From Streptomyces sp. NRRL S-455 (GTDB taxonomy: Bacteria; Actinomycetota; Actinomycetes; Streptomycetales; Streptomycetaceae), in the NCBI RefSeq assembly GCF_000717875.1, contig NZ_JOCT01000005.1:1-64000 (forward strand): a stretch of DNA of 64,000 nt, given 5' to 3'. Each line of letters begins with the position of its first letter. Position 1 is the first letter of the stretch. A program made the translations under genes and the position numbers. This document shows, in pieces, positions 11,101-20,154 of this stretch. Below the pieces are notes generated by a model that did not search any database, was not told where the DNA came from, and saw only the letters and a program-made list of their open reading frames with translations.

Positions 11101-14100
11101 AGGTCCTCTCGCTGCCGCAGGTCACGATCGACGACAACTTCTTCGAGCTGGGCGGGCACTCCCTGCTCGCCACCCGTCTCGTCAGCCGCATCCGTACGAC
11201 GCTGGGCGCCGAGCTCTCCATCCGGCAGTTCTTCGAGACGCCGACGATCGCCGCACTCGCGGGGGTACTCGACCGGGCCGGCCGGGCGCGCACCGCCCTC
11301 ACGGCGCGGCCCCGGCCCGAGCGCATCCCCCTGTCCTACGCCCAGCGACGCCTGTGGTTCCTCCACCGGCTCGAGGGTCCCAGCCCCACGTACAACATCC
11401 CGACGGCACTTCGCCTCACCGGGCCTCTGGACCAGGAGGCCCTGCGCCGGGCGCTGCTCGACGTGATCGCCCGTCACGAGAGCCTGCGGACGACGTTCAC
11501 CGAGGACGAGCACGGGCCCCGGCAGGTGGTGCTGGGCCCCGAGGAGGTCCGGCTCTGCTTCGAGACGGCCGACACCACCGAAGCCGAGTACGAGGCCGAT
11601 CTCGCGCTGGCGGCCCGTCACTGCTTCGACCTGAGTGCCGAGATACCCGTGCGCGCCCGTCTGCTCCGGCTCTCCGCGCAGGAGCACGTCCTGCTGCTGC
11701 TCATCCACCACATCGCCAGTGACGCCTGGTCCCGTGCCCCGCTCGCGCACGACCTGACGAGCGCGTACACGGCCCGGTGCGCGGGCCGGGCGCCCGCGTG
11801 GAAGCCGCTGCCGGTCCAGTACGCCGACTACGCCCTGTGGCAGCAGGAGGTCCTCGGCGACGACTCCGACGCCGACAGCATCGCCGGCCGGCAACTCACG
11901 TACTGGAAGGAGCGGTTGGCCGGTCTTCCGGAGCAGCTCGACCTGCCCGCCGACCGGCCCCGCCCCGCCACCGCCGACCACACCGGCGACCGGGTGTCCT
12001 TCGCCGTCCCCGCGCAGCTGCACGCCCGGCTCACCGAGCTGGCGCGCGCCACCGACACGACCCTCTACATGGTCCTGCAGGCCGCGCTCGCCACGCTGCT
12101 CGCCCGGCACGGCGCGGGCGAGGACATTCCCATCGGCACCCCCATCGCCGGACGCACCGACGACGCCACCGACGACCTCATCGGCTTCTTCGTCAACACC
12201 CTCGTCCTGCGCACCGACACCAGCGGCAACCCCACCTTCCGGCAGCTCCTGGGCCGCGTCCGGGACAGCGACCTGGCCGCCTACGCCCACCAGGAGCTCC
12301 CGTTCGAGCGGCTCGTCGAAGCCCTCAACCCCACCCGCTCGCTCTCCCACCACCCCCTGTTCCAGGTGGTACTCGCGCTGCAGAGCGCGGGCCCGCAGCG
12401 GGCGGGCGGGGAGGCCGCCGCCCAGGGCGGCCCGTCGCTGCCGGGCGGTCTGGTCGTCTCCGGCGTGGGCGGTGCGGCTGCGACCGCCGCCAAGGTCGAC
12501 CTCGGGTTCTCGGTGTCGGAGCGCCGGGCCGCGGACAACGCCCCCGCCGGGATCGCGGGCGTGCTCGACTTCCGGACCGACCTGTTCGACCGCGGCACCG
12601 CCCAGGCGCTGGTCGACCGGTTCGTGCGGGTGCTCGCCGAGGCGGCCGGCCGCCCCGACCTGCCGCTGAGCCGGATCGACGTCCTCGGTCCCGAGGAGCG
12701 GCACCGGGTCGTCGAGGAGTGGAACGCCACGGCCAAGAGCCTGGCTCCGGCCACGCTGCCGGACCTCTTCGAGCGGCACGTACGGCAGCGGCCCGACGCC
12801 GAGGCCCTCGTCTGCGGTGACCAGTCGCTGAGTTACGGGGAGCTCAACGCGCGCGCCAACCGGCTGGCCCGGCTGCTGGTCGCGCGGGGTGCCGGGCCCG
12901 AGCACCTGGTCGCGCTGGCGCTGCCCCGCTCCCCGGAGCTGGCCGTCGCCGTCCTCGCGGTGGCCAAGTCCGGTGCCGCCTATCTGCCGCTCGACCCGGG
13001 GCATCCGGCCGAGCGGATCGCCGGCACGTTCCAGGACGCGGCGCCGGTGGCGCTCCTCACCACGAGCGGCGTGGCCGCAGCCCTCCCGGACACGGCCGTG
13101 CCCCGGATCCTGCTGGACGAGGAGCCGGCGGCCGGCGAGGCGGCGGGCGACCTGACCGACAGCGACCGGCTCGCGCCGCTCCTGCCGTCGCACCCCGCCT
13201 ACGTCATCTACACGTCCGGCACGACCGGCCGCCCCAAGGGCGTGACCGTGACGCACGCGGGGCTGCCGGGCCTGGTGGACATTTTCACCTCGCACTGCGG
13301 GGTCGTCCCCGGCAGCCGCGTCCTGCACCACCTGTCCCCCTCCTTCGACGGCGGGTTCTGGGAACTGTCGATGGGGCTGCTGACCGGGTCGACCCTGGTC
13401 GTCGCCGAGCCCGGCATCACCCCGGGCCCGGCCCTCGCGGACCTCGCGGTGCGGCACGCGGTCACGCACGCGGCGATCCCGCCGGCGGTGCTCCAGCTGA
13501 TCCCCGAGGGGGCGCTGCCCGCCGGCATGACGCTGGTCGTCGCCGCCGAGAGCTGCCCGCCGGAGCTGGTCGAGCGCTGGTCCTCGGGGCGTCTGATGCT
13601 CAACTCGTACGGCCCGACGGAGGCGACGGTCTGCGCGACCATGAGCGGCCCCCTGACGGGTTCGGTCGTCCCGCCGATCGGCGGCCCGATCGCCGACACC
13701 GCCGTGTACGTCCTGGACGGAGCGCTCCAGCCGGTGCCCCCGGGGGTGCCCGGCGAGCTGTACGTACGTGGTCCCGGGCTCGCCCGCGGCTACCTCGGCA
13801 GGCCGTCGCTCACCTCAAGCCGATTCGTGGCGAGTCCGTACGGGTCGGCGGGCGGCGTGATGTACCGCACCGGCGACCTCGTCCGCTGGAACGCCGATGG
13901 CGTCCTGGAGTACCTGGGTCGTACCGACACACAGATCAAGCTGCGCGGTATGCGCATCGAACCGTCGGAGATCGAGACGGTGGTGACCCGCCAGTCGGGG
14001 ATCCGGCGGGCGGCGGTCCTGGTCCGCGAGGACGCGCCGGGCGACCGCCGCCTGGTCGGCTACGTCGTGCCGGACGCCGGTACGGCCGTGGACACCGCCG

Positions 14101-15275
14101 CGCTGCGCCGGCGGCTGCGCGAACTGCTGCCCGAGTACATGGTGCCCGCCGCCTTCGTCGTCCTGGACGCGCTGCCGCTCACCGCCAACGGCAAGCTGGA
14201 CCACCGCGCGCTGCCCGCGCCCGAGTACCGCGCCACCAACGGGCGGGCCCCGCGCACCCCGCGCGAGGAGGCCCTGTGCCGGCTCTTCGCCGAGGTCCTC
14301 GAACTGGACCTGGTCGGCCCCGACGACGGGTTCTTCGACCTGGGGGGCCACTCGCTCCTGGCGATCCGGCTCGTGGAGCGGGCCCGCGGCGAGCTGGGCG
14401 TGGAGATGGCCGTGCGCGACCTGTTCGCCGCGCCGTCGGTCGCGGACCTCTCGGCGCGGCTCGCCGCCCGCGGCGACCACGAGCCGATGGAGCGCCTCCT
14501 GCCGCTGCGCGCGTCCGGCTCGCGACGTCCGGTGTTCTGCGTCCACCCCGGGTCCGGCATGAGCTGGTGCTACTCGGGTCTCGTCCGCCATCTGCCCGCC
14601 GACATCCCGGTGTACGGCATCCAGGCCGCGGGCCTCGACGGCGACGGGCGGCTGCCCGCCACGCTGGAGGAGATGGCCGCCGAGTACGCCGATCTGGTCC
14701 AGGAGGCGCAGCCGCAGGGACCGTACCGGCTGCTCGGCTGGTCGCTCGGCGGCAACGTGGCCTTCGCCATGGCGGGCGAACTGCGCGCACGGGGCCAGGA
14801 GGTGGAGCTGGTGGCGTTCCTGGACGCCTACCCGCGACGCGCGGCACAGGGCGAGGAGACCCCGCTGGCCGAGGTGTTCGCGCACAATCTGCGCGACGCC
14901 GGGTTCGACATCGGCACCGAGGAGCTCGCCGACGGCGCTTTCCCCGCGGCCCGCTACCGGGCGTTCCTGAACGCCACCCGCGACCCGATGGGCCGACTGG
15001 ACGAGGCCGAACTGGCGGCGGTCCTCAAGGTGTTCATGAACAACGCCGGGCTGATGCGCGGCCACACGCCGGGCTCTTTCGACGGCGACGTGCTGGTCCT
15101 GTCGGCCGAGCGGGTGCCCGGCGAGAAGCTGGCGCGCCGCGGCGCCGAATCGTGGCGCCCGTACGTGACGGGCCGTATCGAGCGGGTCGGTGTCGACGCC
15201 GACCACCTCGGGCTCGTCCAGTCCGACGCCGCGCTCGCGGTCGTCGGGCGTGCCCTGACCGAACGACTGGACTGA
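8133..15275 (+). CDS. cdaPS3: CDA-type terminal NRPS: C-A(mGlu/Glu)-T-C-A(Trp)-T-TE
   Basis: Final two-module NRPS that adds the last residues and cyclises the peptide. The ATG at 8133 overlaps the preceding stop and begins MAKSGLEDILPLSPLQEGM, a normal start for a C domain that receives an epimerised donor. Seen: C with NHHILLDGW; A core near residue 618; T Ser near 1008; C with HHIASDAW near 1191; A core near 1690; T Ser near 2072; thioesterase elbow GWSLGG near 2203. Pocket residues read DQGKTGVGHK, the code remembered for CDA 3-methylglutamate, and DGWAVASVCK, remembered for CDA Trp-11. The glutamate methyltransferase (GlmT) is not in this window, so Glu versus methyl-Glu is open. Length is 2380 aa, usual for two modules plus TE. 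Confidence 0.94.
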   Translation: MAKSGLEDILPLSPLQEGMLFHNLFDDEELDAYNVQVFIELDGNVDPARLRRAGEALLERHANLRAAFRHEGLKRPVQLIPRRVELPWREEDLRGVAEAEREEAAERIAAQDRWTRFDLGRPPLIRFTLIRLGASRYRVVMTNHHILLDGWSMPVLLRELLTLYTVHGDVTALPRVRPYRDYLNWLGARGRDAAQEAWTEAFAGFDTPSIVAPDRGALTAAPERIDFVEDEAASAALTRFARSNGLTVNTVIQGAWALVLSHLTGRDDVVFGVTVSGRPPELTGVDTMVGLFMNTLPLRVRLRPAESLTDFMRRVQSEQARLIDHQWVSLADIQRWAGSGELFDTAMVFENYPLNSSRGRPPGAGPDADLPTVLKVHSRDQMHYPLGLLALPRETLRFSLGYLPQVFDAEQVRSVIAAFRRALRTILDSPGTAVGAVALLDPEVRSTVLEKWSGSDDVRPAERFTDLFEEQVARTPGKTALIAPDATYSYAELNASANRLARRLVELGVGPERPVAIAVPRRTELVVGMLAVLKAGGMYVPIDPEYPADRIRHMIEDSDPALVLTTSDVDAQVREECCGPLTFVMDDPQTGRSLRQHSGINLVDADRSGPLLPRHPAYIIYTSGSTGRPKGVVIEHQALSAFVRHCRSSQAPDISGLSVMQASASFDQSVGSLHAPLISGGCVRVTDLRDLAETAVDEPGFRRATFMKGTPSHLALLATMPETVSPSGILTLGGEELRGEVLAPWRENMPEVTVVNVYGPTEATGHCLEHWIRPDTALPPGPVPIGTPHEGVRLYVLDSALRPVAPGLDGEVYLAGVQLARGYLGRSRLTAERFTADPFGAAGSRMYRTGDVARWNDSGELTFVGRADRQIKLRGYRIELGEIEAAVAALPGAAQAAIVLREDQPGDQRLVAYVVADRGVWDEAAAYTALGRELPDFMMPSAFVTLDALPLSPNGKLDREALPAPTYTGRVSGRAPRTPREEILCGLYAEVLSLPQVTIDDNFFELGGHSLLATRLVSRIRTTLGAELSIRQFFETPTIAALAGVLDRAGRARTALTARPRPERIPLSYAQRRLWFLHRLEGPSPTYNIPTALRLTGPLDQEALRRALLDVIARHESLRTTFTEDEHGPRQVVLGPEEVRLCFETADTTEAEYEADLALAARHCFDLSAEIPVRARLLRLSAQEHVLLLLIHHIASDAWSRAPLAHDLTSAYTARCAGRAPAWKPLPVQYADYALWQQEVLGDDSDADSIAGRQLTYWKERLAGLPEQLDLPADRPRPATADHTGDRVSFAVPAQLHARLTELARATDTTLYMVLQAALATLLARHGAGEDIPIGTPIAGRTDDATDDLIGFFVNTLVLRTDTSGNPTFRQLLGRVRDSDLAAYAHQELPFERLVEALNPTRSLSHHPLFQVVLALQSAGPQRAGGEAAAQGGPSLPGGLVVSGVGGAAATAAKVDLGFSVSERRAADNAPAGIAGVLDFRTDLFDRGTAQALVDRFVRVLAEAAGRPDLPLSRIDVLGPEERHRVVEEWNATAKSLAPATLPDLFERHVRQRPDAEALVCGDQSLSYGELNARANRLARLLVARGAGPEHLVALALPRSPELAVAVLAVAKSGAAYLPLDPGHPAERIAGTFQDAAPVALLTTSGVAAALPDTAVPRILLDEEPAAGEAAGDLTDSDRLAPLLPSHPAYVIYTSGTTGRPKGVTVTHAGLPGLVDIFTSHCGVVPGSRVLHHLSPSFDGGFWELSMGLLTGSTLVVAEPGITPGPALADLAVRHAVTHAAIPPAVLQLIPEGALPAGMTLVVAAESCPPELVERWSSGRLMLNSYGPTEATVCATMSGPLTGSVVPPIGGPIADTAVYVLDGALQPVPPGVPGELYVRGPGLARGYLGRPSLTSSRFVASPYGSAGGVMYRTGDLVRWNADGVLEYLGRTDTQIKLRGMRIEPSEIETVVTRQSGIRRAAVLVREDAPGDRRLVGYVVPDAGTAVDTAALRRRLRELLPEYMVPAAFVVLDALPLTANGKLDHRALPAPEYRATNGRAPRTPREEALCRLFAEVLELDLVGPDDGFFDLGGHSLLAIRLVERARGELGVEMAVRDLFAAPSVADLSARLAARGDHEPMERLLPLRASGSRRPVFCVHPGSGMSWCYSGLVRHLPADIPVYGIQAAGLDGDGRLPATLEEMAAEYADLVQEAQPQGPYRLLGWSLGGNVAFAMAGELRARGQEVELVAFLDAYPRRAAQGEETPLAEVFAHNLRDAGFDIGTEELADGAFPAARYRAFLNATRDPMGRLDEAELAAVLKVFMNNAGLMRGHTPGSFDGDVLVLSAERVPGEKLARRGAESWRPYVTGRIERVGVDADHLGLVQSDAALAVVGRALTERLD

Positions 15276-15293
15276 GCGAGGTCGACTCCCACC

Positions 15294-16112
15294 ATGCCCG
15301 TGATCACCGTCAATGACATCAAGCTCAACTACTACGACAACAAGCCGCCCGGCGGCGGCCCCTCCGCGCCCACCGTGCTGCTCGTCATGGGCTCGGGCGG
15401 CAGCGGCCGGGCCTGGCATCTGCACCAGGTGCCCGCCCTGGTGGCCGCCGGGTTCCGGGTGGTCAGCTTCGACAACCGCGGCATCGCCCCGAGCGACGAG
15501 TGCCCATCCGGCTTCGGCATCGACGACCTGGTCGCCGACACCGCGGCGCTCATCGAGGAACTGCGCCTGGGCCCCTGCCTGGTGGCGGGCATCTCGATGG
15601 GGGCGCACATCGCGCAGGAGCTCGCCCTGGCCCGGCCCGAACTCGTCAGCCGTATGGTCCTGATGGCCACCCGGGCCCGTCCCGACGTGCTGCGCGACGC
15701 GCTGTCCCGCGCGGAGATCGAGCTGTACGACCGGGGCGTGGAGCTGCCCGCCGCCTACGCGGCGGTCGTGCAGGCCATGCAGAACCTCTCGCCCCGCACG
15801 CTCGACAAGGACCAGCAGGCACGCGACTGGCTCGACATGCTGGAACTGACCCGGTTCTCCGGGCCCGGGCACCGGTCACAGCTCGGGGTGGGCCTCATGC
15901 CGGACCGGCGGGAGGCCTACCGCGGCATCCGGGCCGCCACCCGGGTCATCGCCTTCCAGGACGACCTGATCGCCCCGCCGGGCCTGGGCCGGGAGGTCGC
16001 CGACGCGATCCCCGGTGCCGAGTTCGAGGTCGTGCCCGACTGCGGGCACTACGGCTATCTGGAGTCACCCGACGCGGTGAACAAGAGCATCGTCGAATTC
16101 CTGCGCGGATGA
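15294..16112 (+). CDS. alpha/beta hydrolase of the CDA locus
   Basis: A 272-aa soluble alpha/beta hydrolase lying 18 bp behind the terminal NRPS, so probably in the same operon. Seen: oxyanion-region motif VMGSGGSG, nucleophile elbow GISMGA near residue 104, and a late catalytic His in DCGHYGYLE. The fold is that of esterases, thioesterases and haloperoxidase-like hydrolases. A hydrolase gene sits at the same place in the S. coelicolor CDA cluster (as remembered, SCO3233). Possible roles are editing of misloaded peptidyl carriers or hydrolysis of acyl intermediates. The substrate cannot be read from the sequence. Confidence 0.85.
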   Translation: MPVITVNDIKLNYYDNKPPGGGPSAPTVLLVMGSGGSGRAWHLHQVPALVAAGFRVVSFDNRGIAPSDECPSGFGIDDLVADTAALIEELRLGPCLVAGISMGAHIAQELALARPELVSRMVLMATRARPDVLRDALSRAEIELYDRGVELPAAYAAVVQAMQNLSPRTLDKDQQARDWLDMLELTRFSGPGHRSQLGVGLMPDRREAYRGIRAATRVIAFQDDLIAPPGLGREVADAIPGAEFEVVPDCGHYGYLESPDAVNKSIVEFLRG

Positions 16113-16187
16113 AGCAGGCACAGCACATGAAGCCGCTGAAGCCATGAGAGGGGTCAAGTTGATCAAGAGGAGGAAGGGGATGGGGCG

Positions 16188-17096
16188 ATGAAGGGGAGCA
16201 CGGTGAAGGCCGGGCTCGACGAGGATCTCCGGGCCGGCGACGCAGAGCTGCTCGCTCTGGCACTAGAGGTGTGCCCCGGGTTCGAGCCGTCGGAGGTCGT
16301 CTACCGCAGCCGCACATCGCTGGTGGTCGGCGGCTCCCTGGACGGCACCGAGGCCCTCGCCAAGGTCCGTACGCCCGACTGGCGCCGGCAGTGCCTGCGC
16401 GAGATCGAGGCGTACGACCTCTTCGACACGGCGCCCCCGCCGGTGCCGGTGCCGCGCCGCTTCGGCTCCGACAAGGAGCGCGCAGTGCTCGTGATGGAGC
16501 GGCTGGCGGGGGAGGTGGTGGCGCCGGACCGGTTCCCCGCCGACCCCGTCTCCGATGCGGATCTGACCGGCGTGCTCGATGCCGTGGAGCGTCTGCGGCA
16601 CTGGCACCCCGGCACGTCACGCGCGTGGTGGGTCGACTACCGGCCCATGCTGGAAGGCATGCGCGCCCAGGGCGTGTTCGACGAAAAGGGCTGGACGGAG
16701 ATGCTCGCGCTCCTCGAACTGTCCGGGCGGCCGCGGGAGTTCGGCCATGGCGACCTGGTGCTCGCCAACGTGGTCCGCACCGGCGGCGGACATGCCCTGA
16801 TCGACTGGGCGAGCAGCGCGGTCTATCTGCCCGGCCTCGATCTGGCCCAGCTCTGGATGCTCCTGTGGAAGGTTCCGGGTGCCCGGGAGCGGATCGAGGT
16901 GGAGGTGGCCGGGCGCGGTGACGTACGAGACGGGCTGGCGCCCTTCCTGCTGAACCTGACGCTGCTGCTGTATCGGGAGCGGCGCGCCCACCAGCGGTTC
17001 ACGGACGACGCGTCTCGGGCGCGCGCGGTACGGCTCGACGCCGACTGGGAGCTGACCCGGGAACGGGTCGGGCGCTGCCTGGCGACGGCGGCCTGA
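16188..17096 (+). CDS. hasP: HasP-like hydroxyasparagine phosphotransferase
   Basis: A 302-aa kinase of the aminoglycoside phosphotransferase/choline kinase fold. Seen: the catalytic-loop [10 protein letters not shown] (Brenner-type HGD...N) near residue 188 and the metal-binding Asp in LIDWASS near 205. The ATG is preceded by a strong AAGAGGAGGAAGGGG ribosome site. In CDA producers the gene at this position encodes HasP, which phosphorylates the beta-hydroxyl of 3-hydroxyasparagine made by AsnO; asnO lies 2 kb away here. Function is assigned mainly from synteny, because the APH fold alone does not give the substrate. An alternative is drug-phosphorylating self-resistance. Confidence 0.82.
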   Translation: MKGSTVKAGLDEDLRAGDAELLALALEVCPGFEPSEVVYRSRTSLVVGGSLDGTEALAKVRTPDWRRQCLREIEAYDLFDTAPPPVPVPRRFGSDKERAVLVMERLAGEVVAPDRFPADPVSDADLTGVLDAVERLRHWHPGTSRAWWVDYRPMLEGMRAQGVFDEKGWTEMLALLELSGRPREFGHGDLVLANVVRTGGGHALIDWASSAVYLPGLDLAQLWMLLWKVPGARERIEVEVAGRGDVRDGLAPFLLNLTLLLYRERRAHQRFTDDASRARAVRLDADWELTRERVGRCLATAA

Positions 17097-17120
17097 CGCG
17101 GGCGCGCCCGCAGGGCACGG

Positions 17121-17159
17121 CGAAGGGGCCTCCCGGTCATCGACCGGGAGGCCCCTTCG
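17121..17159. terminator. Bidirectional terminator between hasP-like and ABC genes
   Basis: A perfect 17-bp inverted repeat (17121-17137 and 17143-17159) with a 5-nt loop lies between two convergent genes. It ends both the NRPS-hydrolase-kinase transcript and the asnO-ABC transcript. Confidence 0.9.
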
Positions 17160-17176
17160 TGGTGGTGTCGCTCCTG

Positions 17177-19057
17177 TCACTCGATGAGCAGTTGGTGGCT
17201 GGCGAGTTCGCGGTAGAGCGGGCTGCTGCCGGTCAGTTCGTCGTGCCGGCCCGCGGCGACGACCTCGCCGTGTTCGAGGACCACGATCTGGTCGCTGTCC
17301 ACGACGGTGGAGAGCCGGTGGGCGACCACGAGCAGGGTCCGGTCGGCGGTGACCGTGCTGATCGCGTTCCGCATGAGGGCCTCGTTGCGGGCGTCGAGGT
17401 TGCTGGTCGCCTCGTCGAGCAGCATGATCGGCGGCGCGGCCAGGAACGTCCGTGCCAGGGCGAGGCGTTGGCGTTCCCCGCCGGACAGCAGGACGCCGCC
17501 CTCTCCGACCTGGGTGTCGAGGCCGAGCGGCGCACGCTTGATCACGTCCTCGAGGTTGACCGAGCGCAGCACCTCCCGCATGTCCTCGTCGGTGGCGTCG
17601 GGCGAGGCCAGGGAGAGGTTGTCGCGGACGGTTCCGGCGAGGACCGGCGCCGACTGCTCGACATAGCCGAGGCTGTGACGCAGTTCGCGGCGCGGCAGGT
17701 CGCGTACGTCGATCCCGCCGACCCGCACGGCGCCCGCGGTGACGTCGTAGAACCGCTCCACCAGCGACAGCAGGGTGGACTTGCCCGCTCCGGACGGGCC
17801 GACCAGCGCGGTGCGGGTGCCTCGGGGAACCGTGAGGGAGACGTCCCGCAGGACTCTCTCGCCGCCGGAATAGCCGAAGCTGACCCGGTCGAACTCGATG
17901 GCGGGCGGCCGTCCCGCGCCGGCGTCCGCCTCGGGCCGGGTCCGTTCGCGTACCGAGAGCGCGCCGCCGGGCGGCGTCCGGAGGATGCCGGGGGCGTCGG
18001 CGCCGCCGGCGGTGTCGGTCTCCTGCGGCAGGTCCACCATCTCCTCGATGCGCTGAAGGGCGCCGAGCCCCGACTGGAGCCGGGAGTAGGCGGTCAGCGC
18101 GCGGCCGAGCGGGAACCAGAGCATGAACAGGAAGAGCACGAAGGCGACCATGTCACCGACCTGGATCGCGCCGCTGGCCACCCGGGCGCCGCCGAGGCCG
18201 AGGACGACGAGGAACGCCACCTGGATGGTGGTCGAGGTGATCGGGTTGATCATCGCCTGGAGCTTGGCGATGCGCATTCCGGCGGTATAGGCGTCCTTGG
18301 CGTACCCGTCGACGGCGCGCGCCTCCCGCTCTTCGGCACCGCTGGCGCGGATCGTGCGGACGGCGGAGATCGCCCGCTCCACGGCGGACGTCATCTCACC
18401 GATGCGGTCCTGGGCGTCCCGGGACGCCCCGCGCACCCGGCGGGAGAGCCCGACGACCGCGACGACGCCCAGGCCGAGGCCGAGGGCGGTGGCCGCGAAC
18501 AGGGTGGGGTCGATCAGGCACATCATGACCGCGGAGCCGCCGACCATGACGACGTTGGTCACGGTGTCGAACAGGCCCGAGGTGACCACCGCGCGCAGCA
18601 GCGTGGTGTCGGCGCCGACGCGGGAGAGCAGGTCCCCGGTGCGGCGCTGGTCGTACTCCGTGATGGGCAGCCTGAGCAGCCGGGCCACCAGGCGTCGGCG
18701 GGCGGTGAGGACGAGGCCCTCGGCGGCGCGCTGCAGCATGTAGTCGCGCACCCCGCTGAGCACGGCCACCACGATGAGGACGCCGATGAGCAGCGCCACC
18801 AGCCGGCCCACCGGCTTGTCCGCCTCGATGTCGGCGAGCACGTCCCGGGTCAGTACCGGCTGGCTGAGGGTGAGGAGGGTCACGACCAGGGAGAGCACCG
18901 CCACGATCCCCAGGGTCGGCCAGTGGCCCTGGAGATACGGGAACAGCGAGCGCAATCCGACCTTCCGGGCCGGCAGGGCGGGCGACTCCGGCTTCGGCGA
19001 GATCGCCGCCCCGGCGGGCGGAGCGGGCGGCCGCTCCCTGGTCTGCGTGCTCGTCAT
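17177..19057 (-). CDS. ABC exporter, fused membrane and ATPase domains
   Basis: A 626-aa half-transporter of the lipid/peptide exporter type, expected to act as a dimer in the cytoplasmic membrane and secrete the lipopeptide. Seen: an N-terminal six-helix region (about residues 40-330), then a nucleotide-binding domain with Walker A GPSGAGKS, signature LSGGERQRLALAR, Walker B IMLLDEATS and the H-loop VVAHRLS. The ATG has an AGGAG site upstream. It lies 39 bp after asnO on the same strand, so the two are probably co-transcribed. CDA clusters carry an ABC exporter in this position (remembered as SCO3235). Confidence 0.92.
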   Translation of the reverse strand: MTSTQTRERPPAPPAGAAISPKPESPALPARKVGLRSLFPYLQGHWPTLGIVAVLSLVVTLLTLSQPVLTRDVLADIEADKPVGRLVALLIGVLIVVAVLSGVRDYMLQRAAEGLVLTARRRLVARLLRLPITEYDQRRTGDLLSRVGADTTLLRAVVTSGLFDTVTNVVMVGGSAVMMCLIDPTLFAATALGLGLGVVAVVGLSRRVRGASRDAQDRIGEMTSAVERAISAVRTIRASGAEEREARAVDGYAKDAYTAGMRIAKLQAMINPITSTTIQVAFLVVLGLGGARVASGAIQVGDMVAFVLFLFMLWFPLGRALTAYSRLQSGLGALQRIEEMVDLPQETDTAGGADAPGILRTPPGGALSVRERTRPEADAGAGRPPAIEFDRVSFGYSGGERVLRDVSLTVPRGTRTALVGPSGAGKSTLLSLVERFYDVTAGAVRVGGIDVRDLPRRELRHSLGYVEQSAPVLAGTVRDNLSLASPDATDEDMREVLRSVNLEDVIKRAPLGLDTQVGEGGVLLSGGERQRLALARTFLAAPPIMLLDEATSNLDARNEALMRNAISTVTADRTLLVVAHRLSTVVDSDQIVVLEHGEVVAAGRHDELTGSSPLYRELASHQLLIE

Positions 19058-19096
19058 CGGACTCCAACTCCTGTTTCACTGCGGGGGATTCGCCGG

Positions 19097-20098
19097 TCAG
19101 GCGGGCTGCGCCACGTCTCCGAGCACATAGCCGTCGGCCGGGCGCATCGCGCGCGAGCGACGCAGATCGGTCATCACGAAGGTGCGCTGCAGCCAGCGGT
19201 CAGTGCCGTCGTAGCGGGGGGTGAACTCGGTACGGCCGTGGACGGTGACGCGGTTGTCGACGATCGCCAGCTCACCCGGCGCGAGGCGGTGGGTCGCCGC
19301 GGTCGCGTCGAAGTGGTCCCGCAGTTCGCGCAGCGCCTCGGCGGCACGTCGGGTGACCGGCTTGGTGGCCGCCAGGTCGACCCGGATGTCGGGGTCCGAC
19401 GGGTCGCCGGTGAGGACCGGGGCGGGCGGCTCCTCGACCTCGCCCATGTTGAAGGAGGGCGGCGGCGCGGTGATGAACTCCGGGGCCCCCAGGGTCCGCA
19501 GAGCGCCGTCGGAGAGCAGCGGGAGTACCTGCCGGATGGAGGCCGTCCGCAGGCCCGCGCGGCCCGTGGGGTCGGCCCGCAGGCACAGCAGCATCACGAA
19601 GTCGGGTCGGTGCTCGTGGAAGGCGTTCTCGTTGTGGAAGGTCAGCAGCGTCGAGCCGGCGTTGCCCTGGAACTCCTCCATGCCCGGGACGGGCACGACG
19701 TCCTGGACGAGGGCACCGCCCTTCTCGGGCCGGAACGCGCCGGGGTCGCCGAGACCGCAGGCGATCATCAGCAGGACGGCGGCGCCCAGTGCGGGCTCAC
19801 GCTGTACGGAGCCGTTGACGCACGGGGTCGGCGGCAGGCCCAGGGCGTCGACGGGCAGTCCCCGCAGCAGCAGCCCGCCGCCGGGACCGGAATCCCGACG
19901 GAAATCGGCGAGGGTTCTGCGCAGCGCGACCGGCAATTCATGCCATGAATTCCTGGCGGCCTCCACCCATTCGACGTCGTCGGGGCGTCCGGTCGCCTGA
20001 GTGGCGAGTTTCCAGGCTATTTCCTCGACGAGTTCCGCATCCGACGGGTCCAGTGTCACGTCGTAGCGCGGAGCCGATCGTTCGGCACTCGCAGCCAT
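19097..20098 (-). CDS. asnO: Asparagine oxygenase AsnO
   Basis: An Fe(II)/2-oxoglutarate dioxygenase that hydroxylates free L-Asn at C-beta to give (2S,3S)-3-hydroxyasparagine for the NRPS Asn module. The protein is 333 aa, the length of S. coelicolor AsnO, and long stretches match what I remember of it (for example VQREPALGAAVLLM and the C-terminal TEFTPRYDGTDRWLQRTF). The facial-triad motif FHNENAFHEHRPD supplies His and Glu near residues 155 and 157; the distal His lies in VTVHGRTEFTP near 287. The ATG at 20098 follows a GGAGG; longer upstream starts lack support. Next gene is the ABC exporter; upstream is the hcmO stub. Confidence 0.95.
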   Translation of the reverse strand: MAASAERSAPRYDVTLDPSDAELVEEIAWKLATQATGRPDDVEWVEAARNSWHELPVALRRTLADFRRDSGPGGGLLLRGLPVDALGLPPTPCVNGSVQREPALGAAVLLMIACGLGDPGAFRPEKGGALVQDVVPVPGMEEFQGNAGSTLLTFHNENAFHEHRPDFVMLLCLRADPTGRAGLRTASIRQVLPLLSDGALRTLGAPEFITAPPPSFNMGEVEEPPAPVLTGDPSDPDIRVDLAATKPVTRRAAEALRELRDHFDATAATHRLAPGELAIVDNRVTVHGRTEFTPRYDGTDRWLQRTFVMTDLRRSRAMRPADGYVLGDVAQPA

Positions 20099-20154
20099 TT
20101 TCAGAGCCTCCGTCCACGGTATTTTGCGTGTACTCCGGACGCTATGGCGGCGCG

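Noticed and set aside
17159..19948. Long plus-strand frame across the ABC exporter and asnO
   Set aside because: It is a shadow of two well-supported minus-strand genes.
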